Source: Molossus alvarezi (taxonomy: Eukaryota; Chordata; Mammalia; Chiroptera; Molossidae). Taken from it: a stretch of DNA of 64,000 nt. Where the stretch lies: positions 98,260,591-98,324,590 of the forward strand of contig CM073890.1 in the NCBI GenBank assembly GCA_037176705.1, given 5' to 3'. Shown in pieces: positions 22,538 through 34,340 of this stretch (position 1 is the first letter of the stretch; every line of letters begins with the position of its first letter). The notes under the pieces are model-generated. The model saw only the letters and a program-made list of their open reading frames with translations, was not told the origin of the DNA and ran no database searches. The translations under genes and the position numbers were made by a program.

Positions 22538-25500
22538 CTATATTTCACAAATAAATGAGATCATGTGATACTTGTCTTTCTCTGATTTGCTTATTTCGCT
22601 TAGCATAATACTCTCTAGGTCCCTCCATGTAGTCTCAAATGATAAGAAATCTATCTTTCTTGCATCTGCATAGTATTCCATTGTGTATATGTACCACAGC
22701 TCTTTTATCCACTCATCTACTGATGGACACTTGGGCTGTTTCCAGATCTTAGCAATTGTAAATAGTGCTGCTATGAACATAGGGGTATATATATTTTTTT
22801 CTGATTGGTGTTTCAGGCTTCTTAGGATATATTCCTAGAAGTGGGATCACTGGGTCAAATGGCAGATCAATTTTTAATGTTTTGAGGAAAAACCATATTG
22901 TTTTCCATAGTGGCTGCACCAGTCTGCATTCCCACGAGCAGTGTACTAGAGTCCCCTTTTCTCCACACCATCGCCAGCACTTGTTGTTTGATGATTTGTT
23001 GATGCCGGCCATTCTGACAGGTGTGAGGTGATACCTCATAATTGTTTTAATTTGCATCTCTCTGATGGTTAGTAACATTGACCATTTTTTTATATGTCTC
23101 TTGGCCATTTGTATGTCCTGTTTGGAGAGGTATCTATTTGGGTTCTTTGCCCATTTATTGATTGAATTCTTTTTCTTCCTTTTGTTGAGTTGTATAAATT
23201 CTCTGTATATTTTAGAAATTAACCCCTTATCTGATGTATCGTTGGCAATTATGCTGGGTTCCCTTTCCATTTTGATGCTTGTTTCTTTTGCTGTACAAAA
23301 GCTTTTTAGTTTGATGTAGTTCCATGTATTAATTTTTTCCTTTGTTTCTATTGCCTTAAGTGATGTATCAGTGAAAATTCTACTGCATATGATGTCTGAA
23401 ATTTTGTTGCCTACATTTTATTCTAGAAATTCATGAGTCACATTTAAGTCTTTCATCCATTTTGAGTGTGTTCTTGTGTATGGCGTAAGTTGGTGGTCTA
23501 GTTTCTTTTCTTTTTTTTTTTTTTTGCATGGAAGAGTCCAATTTTCCCAACACCATTTATTAAAGAGGCTATTTTTACTCCATTGTATGCTCTTGCAAAC
23601 TTTGTCAAATATGAATTGAGCATAATGTCTTGGGTCAATTTCCGGGTTCTCTGTTATGTTCCACTAGTCTATATGCTTGTTCTTGTGCCAGCACCAGGCT
23701 GTTTTGATTACAATGGCTTTGTAGTATAATCTGATATCCAGTATTGTGATCCCTCCTACCTTATTCTTCTTTTTCAAGATTGCTGGCTATATGAGTCTTT
23801 TTTGATTCCATATGAATTTTTGAAATATTTGTTCTAGTTCTGTGAAATATGTCATTGGTATTTTAATGGGGTTTGTATTGAATCTATAGTTTGCTTTGGG
23901 TAATATAAACATTTTAATGATGTTAATTCTTCTAATCCATGAACAAGGTATATGCTTTCGCTTTTTTTATATCTTCCTCTATTTTTTTTCAATGTCCTGT
24001 AGTTTTCTGCAAATAGGTCCTTTACTTCTTTGGTTAAGTTTATTCCTAGGTATATTAATTTTTTTTGCCAAAATGGTAAATGGGATTGTTTTCTTAGTTT
24101 CTCTTTTTGTGTGTTCATTATTGATATATAAAAATACCAGTTTTTTCTGGATGTTGATTTTATATCCTGCTACTTTGCCAAAATCATTTATTAAATCTAG
24201 TAGTTTTTTGATGGAGTCTTTAGGGTTTCCTATGTACAATATCATGTCATCTGCAAATAATGACACTTTCACTTCTTCCTTTTCAGTTTGGATCCCTTTT
24301 CTTTTTTCTTCTTGTCTGATTGCTATGGCTAAGACTTCCAACACTATGTTAAATAAGAGTGGTGAAAGTGTACATCCCTGTCTTGTTCCTGTTCTTAGAG
24401 AAATGCTTTTAGTTTTTGCCCATTGAGTATGATGTCGGCTCTAGGTTTGTCATAAATGGCCTTTATTATGATAAGGTATGATCCTTCCATTCCCACTTTG
24501 CTGAGAGTTTTTATAAAAAATAGATGCTAGATTTTGTCAAATGCTTTTTCAGTGTCTATTGATATGATCACATGATTTTTATCTTTCTTTTCATTTATGT
24601 GGTGTATCACATTTATTAATTTCCAAATATAATACCAACCTTGCATCCCTGGGATAAATCTCACTTGATCATGGTGTATAATTTTTAAAAATATATTGCT
24701 GGACTTAATATGCTAAGATTTTGTTGAGGATATTGGCATCTATGTTCATCAGGGATGTTGGCCTGTGATTTTCTTTCTTTTAGTTTCTTTATCTGGTTTG
24801 GGATTAGGATTATGCTGGCCTCATAAAAAGAACATGAATTTTTTGGAATATTCTTTGAATGTTTGGTAAAACTCCCCTGTGTAGTTGTTCAGACCAGGGC
24901 TTTAGTTTGCTGGGATTTTATTGATTACTTCTTTTATTTTCTTAATTGTTATTGGTCTGTTTAGATTTTCTTCCTAGTTTAGTTTTGGAATAGTATATGA
25001 TTCTAAAAATTTGTCTATTTTGCCTAGGTTGTCAAATTTATTGGCATATAGTTGTTCATGGTATTTTTGTACAATCCTTTGTATTTCTGTGGTATCCATT
25101 GTTACTTCACTTCTTTCGTTTCTTATTTAATTAATTGAGTTCTCTCTCTTTGTTTCTTGGTGAGTCTGGCTAAAGGTTGATCAATCTTGTTTATCTTTTC
25201 AAAGAACCAGTTCTTGGTTTCATTGATGTTTTTATTTTTCTTTAGTCTCTATGTCATTTATTTCAGTTATGATTTTTATTATTTCCTTTCTTCTACTAAC
25301 TCTGGGTTTTTCTTTTTGTTCTCTTTCTAAATCTTTAAGTTGTTGGGTTAAATAGTTTATTAGACATTTTTCTTCTTTCTTGAGGTAGGCCTGTATTGCT
25401 ATGAACTTCCCTCTCAGGACTGCTTTTGCTGTGTCCCATAGATTTTGTATTGTTGTGTAATCATTTTCATTAGTTTCCAGGAAGTTTTTTATTTCTTTCT

Positions 25501-25703
25501 TGATCTCATTGGTAACCCATTCATTATTTAATAACATGCTATTTAACCTCCATGTGTTTGAATGTTTTTTGAGTGTTTTTATTGTAATTGATTTCTAGTT
25601 TCATGCCATTGTGATCTGAGAAGATGCTTGATATGATTTCAATGTTCTTGAATTTGTAGAGACTTACTTTGTGTCCTAACATGTGGTCTATCTTGGAGAA
25701 TGT
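22538..25703 (-). pseudogene. L1 ORF2 pseudogene (5'-truncated)
   Basis: Remains of the L1 ORF2 protein, which normally supplies endonuclease and reverse transcriptase for retrotransposition. In coding order: the last part of the endonuclease with TFSKIDHMLGHK and SDHNGMKLE (about 25703-25560), then the linker [20 protein letters not shown] (25230-25537). The reverse transcriptase core has the catalytic FADD at 24246-24257. The C-terminal region (22538-23270) includes [18 protein letters not shown] with its Cys-rich motif. About 1,040 of roughly 1,275 codons are represented, broken by frameshifts and stops into pieces of 80-173 codons. The catalytic FADD is intact, but no continuous frame remains. 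The missing N-terminal part was inverted and partly deleted. Confidence 0.9.
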
Positions 25704-26387
25704 CCTGGGAGTAGAGCCCCACCCCCAACAGCGGTTGAGGCCCAGGAGCCAAGACACACCCCCAGCAGCAGAGGCTTGGGAGCAGACATCCATCCCCAGG
25801 CAGCAGCACCACAGATCAGCAGCTGAGACCCATCCCCAGCAGCATCAGCAACGGTTGATCAGGAGCAGTGTCCCAGTCCATGCAGCAGCAAGGTTCAGGC
25901 AGCTGAGACCTGCCCCTGACAACTGCAGCAGCATATTTAGAGTGGAGCCCCTCCTCCAGCAGCAGCAAAGTTCCCGGAGCTGAGCATCCTCAGCCCTCAA
26001 CAGCAGCAGAGGTAGCAGGGGGAGCTAAGAGCACTCCCTGGCAACAGCAGCAACAGTAGCAATGCAAACTGAAAGCTGACACTGGTCCCCAGCAGCATCA
26101 GCAGGGACTGATCAGGCTGAGCCTCACCAGGCAGCAGAGCACCTCAGAAGAACACCAGCTGGACCCGCACCCCCAGCAGCACACCAGCTGGACCCACGCA
26201 TCCCAATATTGCCTATCAGGATAAACCAATACCAGCCGCCAGTTATCAATCCTCCAGGACCTACAGCGGGCAAGAGGAGCCACACATCAAAACAGTCTGA
26301 GAGGCACAGCAGTCTTGTTTGATATACACCAATGTGCTTACACATCCCAACATCCCTCACGGGGCCTAGAACTACCAGACTGCTAAA
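25704..26387 (+). promoter_or_regulatory. L1 5'UTR with degenerate CAGCAG-rich repeats (inverted part)
   Basis: This 680-bp stretch is far more GC-rich than its surroundings and consists of degenerate units of about 60-70 bp built around CCCCAGCAGCAG and GAGCTGAGAC. It ends 'ccagactgctaaa' directly before an L1 ORF1 ATG. From position alone it is the 5'UTR, which in L1 carries the internal promoter. I recognise it by context and not by consensus match. The frames in it are incidental. Confidence 0.7.
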
Positions 26388-26660
26388 ATGGTGAGACAAA
26401 GAAACAACACCCAAATGACAGAAAAGGAGAAATCACCAGAAAAGAAACTACATGAAATGGAAGCAAGCAATTTGTCAGATAGATCTTCCAGACAAAATAT
26501 TAACAAGAAAACAGAGTCCTTAAATGACAAATTAGATCCATTGGACTTAATTGATATTTACAGAACATTTCACCCCAAAGCTGCCAAATATACATTCTTC
26601 TCAAATGCACATTGGGTATATTTTAAACAATATGTTTATGAACAACAACACAAACAATAA
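26388..26660 (+). pseudogene. L1 ORF1 start fused to ORF2 endonuclease segment
   Basis: The frame begins MVRQRNNTQMTEKEKSPEKK and continues to EASNLSD, the known start of bat-type L1 ORF1 (about 31 codons). At about 26476-26484 it switches to RSSRQNINKKTESLNDKLDP, then LIDIYRTFHPKAAKYTFFSNAH, which belongs to the L1 ORF2 endonuclease. The rest of ORF1 and the first part of ORF2, roughly 1.5 kb in a full L1, are missing. The ATAGAT/AGAT bases at the switch suggest microhomology. L1 sequence ends at about 26609. The last codons to 26660 are target DNA. The fusion is a deletion product and not a gene. Confidence 0.85.
26610..26624 (+). repeat. Right TSD of the 5'-inverted L1
   Basis: CATTGGGTATATTTT pairs with 22292-22306, one mismatch in 15. 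It abuts the broken end of the endonuclease segment. Confidence 0.85.
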
Positions 26661-26789
26661 AATGGATACAGTATTTCCAAGCAAGGATAAGACCAAAAAT
26701 ACATTTTTCAGCATATTGGACATAATTTAGCTCCCTCTTATCCATACAGATTATGTCTTTCCTAAGACATTCAAGTATGTTAACTACTA

Positions 26790-27050
26790 AGTTGATTGAT
26801 TCTAATGTACAGCATGGTGACTGTAGTAAATAATACTGTATAGTATACTTGAAATTTGTTATGAGTGTAGATTTTAAATGTTCTCATCACATAAACCAAA
26901 AATAAGTGGTAAATATATGAGGTAATGAATGTATTAATTAGCCTGATAGTGGTTATCATTTCACAAAGTATTTATATATCAAATGTTCATATTGTACACT
27001 TTAAATATGTACAATTTTATTTGCAAGTATACCTCAATAAAGCTGGAAGG
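26790..27050 (+). mobile_element. Ancient L1M 3'UTR fragment
   Basis: The plus strand reads 'ctaatgtacagcatggtgactgtag', 'aatactgtatagtatacttgaaatttg', 'tattgtacactttaaatatgtac' and 'atacctcaataaagctgg', the standard L1M 3' terminus. Confidence 0.85.
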
Positions 27051-27797
27051 AAAATAATAATAAATTAATTAACATATCAAACAAAATTTAAATTTAAAAA
27101 AGTAGCAATTGAATGAAGATTATCTTATTTAAAAGAGCTAGTTGGCTCCCTTTGTCGTAAAATTGTATTGACTATAAGCTTGAATGCTTTTGCTAATTAA
27201 TTACCTATCAGTGTGTTTAGGAAAATGCATATAATATAATGCCACTTAAACTTTGCATAACTTTTGTTTCTTGACTATTTTCAGGTATCCTTTGAAATGA
27301 GATGATCTGATCCATATTCTGAACTCACATGTCTAAGGTTCATAAAATCAGGGAACATATTGGTGGTAATATGCAAAAAAGAAAAGAAAGATTTCAGAAC
27401 CTCAATATTAGGGCTATAACTTCAGATTTTCTTGTGTAGGAGAGCCCAAGCCAAATTTATGAAGCAAAATTCTTAATTTTGAAAAATTGAATTACAGTTC
27501 ACTTTTCCGTGTTAGTTTTAACTGAGCTATTTGACCAACTCTGAAAAACCCTTTTATATTCTCTACTCTCACCCTGAAACAGGGCTGCACACTCCACTCA
27601 CCTGTACGTTAAAGTGATAAAGCAGCTATGACAACGGTACAAGTGCTTCTCAACCATGTTGATGTGGTTGTCCTAGTCTGAAGGCTCCGTTTCCCGAAAT
27701 CAATTTGTAAATATCCAGAAAAGCTCTTTCTCGTGTTGTATTATATCCACAGGCATGACTGTCCCGAGGGTTCAGATTCCATGGCCTCTCCAATGTT
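27051..27797. other. Unassigned AT-rich DNA
   Basis: No gene or named repeat is seen. Confidence 0.4.
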
Positions 27798-27954
27798 CTT
27801 ATTCTTGGATGCACTCTGTAGTCACATGAGGGGCTTTAGAAAATACTGATACCTGGAGATTTGGATTTAATTGGTCTGGTAAGTAGTTAGGTCGTTAGGA
27901 TCATTGAAAAATCTCCCCATGTAATTATAATGTACAGCCAAGTTTGAGACCAAG
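27798..27954 (+). mobile_element. MER5B-like hAT MITE
   Basis: 'ggggctttagaaaatactgatacctgg', 'gatttaattggtctgg' and 'atgtacagccaagtttgaga' match MER5B in order. Its front end is degraded. Confidence 0.75.
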
Positions 27955-28015
27955 GTTTACAGTTATTTACATTAGCATATGGGAAATAGTGAAGTGTTCA
28001 TTTCCATTAGTGTGA

Positions 28016-28016
<1 letters not shown>

Positions 28017-28063
<47 letters not shown>
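28017..28063. repeat. (TG)n microsatellite
   Basis: About 23 uninterrupted TG units. It gives a poly Cys-Val frame that is not a protein. Confidence 0.98.
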
Positions 28064-28066
<3 letters not shown>

Positions 28067-28224
28067 ACCCGTTTGACCATAGCAGAGATGGGGTGATCAA
28101 GGTGAAATCCACTCTATGGATGTACTATAGTCTTGGTGGTAACATGTTTATGGCGGCACAGGAGCACTTACAGAAGCAATACTTAAAATCTCTCCTGTTC
28201 TACTGCTTTGGTTCCTGAACCAGA

Positions 28225-28310
28225 ATTCCTGAGAGCATATTATGTGCCAGTCATCGTGCAGGGAACACAGCAGTCAACAAACATAAATGTAAGTTTATAT
28301 AATCATTGGT
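28225..28310 (-). mobile_element. L2/MIR short fragment
   Basis: 'gagagcatattatgtgccagtcatcgtgcagggaacacagcag' is the complement of the L2 terminal region. Confidence 0.45.
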
Positions 28311-28729
28311 GATACGCTTAGAAAATGAATGCAAGTGGGAAAACTGTTGCCAAAATAAAGCACTTAAATGTTTTTTAAAAAAGATTAAACAACAAAATCT
28401 ATATTAAATTATAGATTATAATTGACCCCAATTAGAAAGAGAATGTGGAGGTGGGAGTGGTGAGAAGTGGGAGGAATATAAAAAGAAAGATGTAATGAGA
28501 TGCTTCTTAACTAGAAGGAGCCAACTGGACTGCTTCATTCTTGGCTTTGATAAGAACACAAGAATAAAGTATAAAGAATGTATATAAACTTTTCAGGAGG
28601 AAATGTATAATAAAAAACATAAACATGATGTATAACTACAAAGTCACTGGAGAAGAATCAGATAATTTAAATAATTGAAATCAAGAAAATAGAAGTGAAA
28701 GTTAATAATTCATGTTTATGAAGATTTGT

Positions 28730-29010
28730 ACCCTACAGACACTACACATTTTTTCCCAAGTATCTATAGTTTATTTACCAAAATATGTCAGTATTAAGAA
28801 AGACAAATAAATGATAAATAGCAAAACTTGCAGAAATCATACCTGGTCACAATTTAACAACACTAAAATATAAATTTTTAATAAAATACCCCCAAATATT
28901 AAAAACCTAAATAAAACAAAAACAACATTAGATATATGCAAACCATTTGCCTAAATATATATTGGGACAAATTGGAAAATAAAACCATAATTGTAGACTA
29001 TTTAGAAATC
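28730..29010 (+). mobile_element. Very old L1M ORF2 fragment
   Basis: 'accaaaatatgtcagtattaagaaagac', 'gcagaaatcatacctggtcacaa' and 'cccccaaatattaaaaacctaaa' follow the endonuclease-to-linker part of L1M ORF2 with many changes. Confidence 0.4.
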
Positions 29011-29344
29011 TGCTAACATTCCAATACCACATTCCAACCCAGGTATATTACCAACACTCAGAGACAAATCATAGGCTTTAGTTTGTACTACACTAAAAAG
29101 AAATGTAAATAAATCAAGTGTTTTATCTCAAAAACTTAAGTATACCACAATAAATCCAGGAGACAACACAGGAATAAAACAATGCAAATTTTTTTGAATT
29201 CGAGAAATGTAAAATCAACAAATGATTCACTAAATTTAATCTTTTTAAAGGAAAAGTTTGGTATATGAAATGTTGAAGGGTCTTTTTGAATAAAAATATA
29301 AAATATATGAACAAACAAAATGGCAATGAATACATATTTATCGA

Positions 29345-29695
29345 CAATTGAATCTACAAACAAAATGAACAGGCAGAACAGAAACATTCTCATAGATACA
29401 GAGAACATTTTGTTGGTTGCCAGATGGGAGGGGGGTTGGGGGAAATGGGTGAAAAAGGTGAAGGGATTAAGAAGTACAAATTCACTGCTAGACTGACAAA
29501 CCTCAAAGGGAAGGGAGTGTGCGGGTAGGAAGAAATAAACCAAAGAACATATATGCATATCCAATGCACACAGACAACAGTGTGGGAAAAGGCGGGAAGG
29601 GGGCGGGAGTGGGGAGGAGGGGTCAATGGGGGGAAAATGAGGAACATCTGTAATACATTCAACAATAAAAATTAAATAAATTAATTAATTAAATA
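29345..29695 (+). mobile_element. Lineage-specific L1, 3' end only
   Basis: The 5'-truncated 3'UTR begins near 'cagaacagaaacattctcatagatac' and includes 'ctgacaaacctcaaagggaaggg', the G-rich 'aagggggcgggagtggggagg' and 'ggtcaatggggggaaaatgagg', then an A-rich tail. It shares this order with 42838-43050 and with the 3'UTR at 22307-22537. Confidence 0.85.
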
Positions 29696-29742
29696 AAATA
29701 AAGGAAAAATTTATTTTCTGTAAAGTAAGACATAATATGTGT

Positions 29743-29786
29743 ATGTGAGTGTGTGTGTGTGTGTACATATATATATATATATATAT
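29743..29786. repeat. Compound (TG)n-(TA)n microsatellite
   Basis: TG tract followed by ATATAT, just downstream of the L1 tail. Confidence 0.92.
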
Positions 29787-29789
29787 GAA

Positions 29790-31379
29790 TGAGAAAAAAT
29801 TACAACAAATAGGAAATGAAAAAAATTGTAGAGGGTAATCATGTTTAATAAGATATTTGCAACTTTCTTGATGAAATACTAGCAAATACAATTTGTATAG
29901 GGTATTAAGATAATATCCAATAACCCACCATTACTTTCATTTATCTCAGCCATATGTAGATGATTTAAATGACTAATTTATAATATTTGACCTTCTCATA
30001 TACACTATGTTTCTCCAGGTAGTCACGTTTTCTTACATGGCCCATAAATATGTTTTAAGAATATTTCTTAAAATTTTATGTTTTTATGCAAATTTGAATC
30101 AGATGTTTTTCATTACATTTTTTACCTGGTAATTGCTGGACTAGAAGAGTCACAAAATTCCATACACATTACAGTTTGGATGTAAATGGAAAATATAGTA
30201 CTCATAATCTAGTTTTTCTTTCAAATCCACTTCTAAAATTTGTCAGAAAAACAATATGTTCAGACTCTTTAAATCTACTATGTTAAAAAAATACTCTTTC
30301 AGTCATGTAGTTCCTCTGCTCCGTAATCTCTTCCTAATGTTGCCAAGGAATTGCAAGCCCATGAGAAGCCCAGTTCTGTCACGGAGCAGAATCTGAATTC
30401 CAGTTTTGGCGCAGGTAATTGAACATATTGAAAAATGTCAACATTTTAATCAATATCCTTTAATTGTGTGTAGGTTTTTGAAACTTTTTAATTATATATT
30501 TTTAATTGCATTTTACATATATTTTCAAATGCCTCTTTTTAAACGTTTTACTTTTGGCAGACATGATACATTTCTTAGAAGTACATGTTCACTGACCAGA
30601 GAGCTACATTTTGCTCTCTGTTACATCAGCTTACCTTATCATCACTGCTTGAATTTTAGTATCACTGGTCTTAGGACAGCCTCTCCCCACAGACACGGTC
30701 CCTGACTCCCACACCCAGTTGTGTCTTATCAAGTTTATTGATGCGGTGAAGGCGGAGCTAACTTGCAGGATCTCTGTAGACTGGACATTAGGATACAGGC
30801 TATGCTGTGGGAGCAGCAAAGTGGTATCTCAAGCCTCACTCACGGAGGTTGATCCAGTGGACCCCCTCTCCAGATTCTGTGCTCATTTACAGTTCATTCT
30901 TATTGTAGCAACCCACATCCTGTAATAGGCAGTAAGGGCTATCACTGAGAACACGGGGAGGGGCAAGCTTTCATTGTCTTTCAGGAGCTCATCCCACAAA
31001 CTTACTTTTCTCTCCCTATACTGGATACCTAGCACTTACCAATGAAGAAAATCAATCAATATTATCATTTCCCTAATTTCTTAGCACCAAATATTTTGTT
31101 TAAATGCCCTACCAGGACATCTAGCAGAAACTGATATATCAAAGATGAGATGAACATGACTGTTTATAGAGGAAAGTAAAACCCAACTCTAAATATACTT
31201 AATCATAAAAATAATTTAGAAAGTGTATTGAAAAAATGTATTGAAATTCAGGATCTACCACAGAAAGTAAGATATGTCATTACAGGTAGGCTTGAAATAT
31301 CAATTCAAAGCAGACTTTCACCCTTAAACTGGATTCTAGTTTCTTCCTTAATTAAGAACTTTATATAACTATATAAAGT
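29790..31379. other. Unassigned DNA
   Basis: AT-rich to 30700, then mixed. The frames at 30406-30705 and 30719-30925 show no family. Confidence 0.4.
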
Positions 31380-31545
31380 TTTAACCTTTTCAATCCTATC
31401 AGGTGTGATCTATTATAGCCCTTCATTTTTAGATAAGGAAACTAAAATTTGGAGAGACTAAGAAATTGGCCCTCCATGATACACATGTAAATAGCAGAAT
31501 CATGATTCAAATCCTAATTTTGGACCTGATTTTAAGTGCTTAAGC
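31380..31545 (+). mobile_element. MIR SINE fragment
   Basis: 'cattttta gataaggaaactaaaatttggagaga', 'aagaaattggccctcc' and 'tagcagaatcatgattcaaatcc' follow the MIR core and 3' end. Confidence 0.65.
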
Positions 31546-31779
31546 ACAATGTTACAATGTTATTATATATTATTTTTATTGATTGCAAAGAATTGAAATC
31601 AAGTTCACAGTTAAAGAAAGAACAGAAATCATAAAGGGTCCTGAGGGGTTTCATAGAAACCAAAGACAGGAATACAGCCTAGGGATGGTCAGAAACCAGG
31701 AAAAAACACTGTTCAAACTCAGTTTCCATTTACTACTTCTACTCAGACAACCTCACCACTTCCCACTGCCCCTTACGTG

Positions 31780-31793
31780 CCCCCCCCCCCCCC
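31780..31793. repeat. Poly-C tract
   Basis: Fourteen C in a row followed by (TGAC)n. This type is prone to length change and sequencing error. Confidence 0.9.
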
Positions 31794-31984
31794 GACTGAC
31801 TGACTCACTTTGGTTCACAGCGTGGAAAAACTCTCCCTGAGCTTTGCATCTCCGGTTCAAGCATGCAATGCCCCAGAATATAAATTTCACTCACACTTCT
31901 ACAAAGTCCACAAACCATGGGGATAGAAAACTTTGGCCAACTTTAAGTCATTGTCCATTTTATAACAAATATTAATTCATCCAC

Positions 31985-32445
31985 TTAAATCAAAATTATT
32001 TTGGGTTGCTCTATGCGTCTGACACTCTCCAGAATACTGAGAATACAATGGCTACCAGACAGAGAAGATCTTATATTCTTGGGGGGAGAGACAGACAAAC
32101 AATAATTTAAAATATAAGTATCTGACAGGCAAGTACATATACAAAATAAATAAATAGGCCAATTTTCAATGGTGCTAAATTAAAGCAAAGTAATGTATAT
32201 TGCGAGTGATGGAATGGAGGTCAACATTAGACAGAGCTATAAGATGACATTTCTCTGAGAAGATATTTGAGTAGAGACTCAACGGACAAGAAGAAATGAT
32301 CCCCTGAAAAATCAAGACCATTCCCGTAAGAGAGTGTGAAACATACCAAAGCAATGACCTGAGAATGTTAGTCAACCAGTGTGACTAGAATTCAGTAAGA
32401 GACACGTAGAAGAAGATGTGGGGGTCAGAGAGAGAGAGAGACAAG
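31985..32445 (-). mobile_element. L2 LINE, 3' end fragment
   Basis: On the plus strand: 'gagacagacaaacaataatttaaa', 'agatgacatttctctgagaagatatttgag' and 'gtgactagaattcagtaagagac' in L2 complement order. Confidence 0.65.
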
Positions 32446-33429
32446 GGCTAAATAAAAATCTATACAAGAAGCATTTGATTGTTATTCAAAGTGGGGAAAA
32501 AGTTATAGCCAGAGGGAGGGTACTGTGATTTGCCCAAGTTAGATCTATTATCCCTTGGGTTATATTTTAATTGGGCTGCTGTTGCTACAGCCAGAGGGCT
32601 GTAGAAGGAGAAGGTATATTTCCCCGTGGGAGCCATGGTTCTGGGCAGATAAAGAAATGAACAAATTCTGTTCTCGTCACAATTCTGTTCAAGCACCTCT
32701 ATTATAAATCTCCTAACACTTCGTCTCCATATCGTGTCAAGCACCAACAGCCACTGTTCTTGCATTGCCGGCTTGGTCTAGAAAGTTATATTTTCCAGTA
32801 CTTTTAAATGTTTTATATTTCTGACCTCCCATACAGTATTAAGGCTTTTTAAAGCTGCTGGCTCAACTGGAATATCTTCAGTGTTGGAAAATTATCTTTG
32901 TTATGCTGATTTGTTGATTGATTACCTGGTGGTTAATAAGGACTTGAATAGTGTCTATTGCCTCTAGGCAGTGGCTTCCAGTTCCATTTCGCTGGACTTC
33001 ACATGCCAAATTTCCTCTGTTAGTTGCCATGTTTAGTGAATTGATGAGATCCTGGGGGCATTTACGAGATATTGGTCAAGGCGCATCACACAGATACAAA
33101 AGCAAGTCAAAGGAACAGAAAAATGGAGTAGAACAGAAAGGGATGCCAGAAGAAAGGATACAATCTGAGAGAAGAAAAAGGAAACAAACCCTTCTCAGTG
33201 AAGAGAGTAGTCACATCACAAAACAAAGACAAGGCCTGAAGAGTTCTGAATTGCTGCAACAGAATGAATGAGACGGGAAATTTCTCAAGGAAAAGAACTG
33301 AGCACAGATAAAGGGAGAAAATCAGTGCAGAAAAGAGGGAAAAAAATAGGAGAAAAGAGAAAATTTAAAAACCCAAGTGCAAAGTGAAAGAGTAAAACCA
33401 GAGAATGGATAAATTCAGAAATGGTGCAG
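32446..33429. other. Unassigned DNA with A-rich tract
   Basis: A purine-rich stretch (about 33090-33400) yields frames rich in Lys, Glu and Arg. No family is recognised. Confidence 0.4.
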
Positions 33430-34340
33430 CGCAGTCAGCGAATGTATTCTGTTTCTTTATTCTTAGCTTTCCCTGTCTTTGCATTTCTCCGGTAGCAAAG
33501 CCAAACTGAAAGGATAATTTTGTTTATGTACCCAATTTGCATAATTGTGCAATATAAATTACAATGCTAATTAAGGACAGCCCTTGGGCTTCTGGAACGG
33601 GGTCAGAGTGGCTCCCCCAGAGTGAGCCGGCGGAGGTATTGGCTCGGTCCCCCTCTCACCACGGGGAAGCCGGGCAAGAGGAAAGAACCTCTCTGACAGT
33701 GTGTGAAATCTTGTCAGAATTCATTGAAGACCCAGAACTGTACATCTTACTTCAAAACTTGGCTTTTAAAATGATCTTTGTGTGATTCCGCAATGAGGTG
33801 CTTAAAAGCTAAAAGTTCTCCTGAAGGCTGTTGATTACCTTTTTATGGGTGGTTTTTATTCCCCTTGTGTTTCTTTTAATTCAGAGAAAAAAAATTTTTT
33901 CAGACTGTAGGTAACTGAGCGTGAACCTGGCATCGATATTTTCTCACTGGACTATTGCCAGAATTGTCCCACACCGGCGTGTGACAAGCCCTGCTCAGGC
34001 TCCCAAGCCCGGGGAAGATGACAAGTGGATTTCTGAGCTGTAGTTAAGTCCTTGCCCTAAAATAACTAGGCTATTGCACCTTCACTGCATTGAAAATTCA
34101 GTTCCGGAGAGTTGACTCCCTGCACTTACATAACAGGGGCTGTAAGGCCCAGGGTTCATGTAATAGCTTGGTTTTTTCAAGGACAGAATATTCCTGAGCT
34201 TCTGTGGTGAAAGATGACTACAATGGAGGAACCTCTGTCTAGGGCTGTTCTGAAGGTGGCATTTTATAAGCTTTTTTTAGCTACTGAATCCTGACTTCAA
34301 GCAAAGATTACATGCAAAAGAGAAATAAACAGAGCCCCAT
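33430..34340. other. Candidate conserved regulatory DNA
   Basis: Non-repetitive sequence. It contains an octamer complement ATTTGCAT at 33535-33542, a C/EBP-like ATTGTGCAAT at 33544-33553 and a homeodomain-type GCTAATTAAG near 33568, all within about 45 bp. A short CpG-containing, less AT-rich patch follows at 33590-33670. I infer an enhancer candidate. No promoter or exon is visible. Confidence 0.35.

Larger units (their letters stand above)
22307..26609 (-). mobile_element. Lineage-specific L1 with 5' inversion (twin priming)
   Basis: One L1 insertion of about 4.3 kb. From 22307 to 25703 it reads on the minus strand: an A-rich tail, 3'UTR, and ORF2 from its C-terminus back to the end of the endonuclease domain. 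From 25704 to 26609 it is flipped to the plus strand: a repetitive 5'UTR, the ORF1 start and an endonuclease segment ending within a few bases of where the minus-strand part begins. In order the parts are TSD, 3' end, ORF2, junction, 5'UTR, ORF1 start, endonuclease, TSD, which is the arrangement twin priming predicts. The 14/15-bp TSD match supports a single event. Both parts carry stops and frameshifts, so the copy is dead. Confidence 0.9.

Noticed and set aside
23896..24426. 176-codon plus-strand frame
   Set aside because: It is the antisense of the L1 ORF2 reverse transcriptase region. The L1 sense strand here is minus.
25669..26414. Gln/Ser/Trp-rich frames on both strands
   Set aside because: They arise from the CAGCAG-rich L1 5'UTR and have no independent support.
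27979..28218. Cys-Val repeat frame
   Set aside because: Product of the (TG)n microsatellite.
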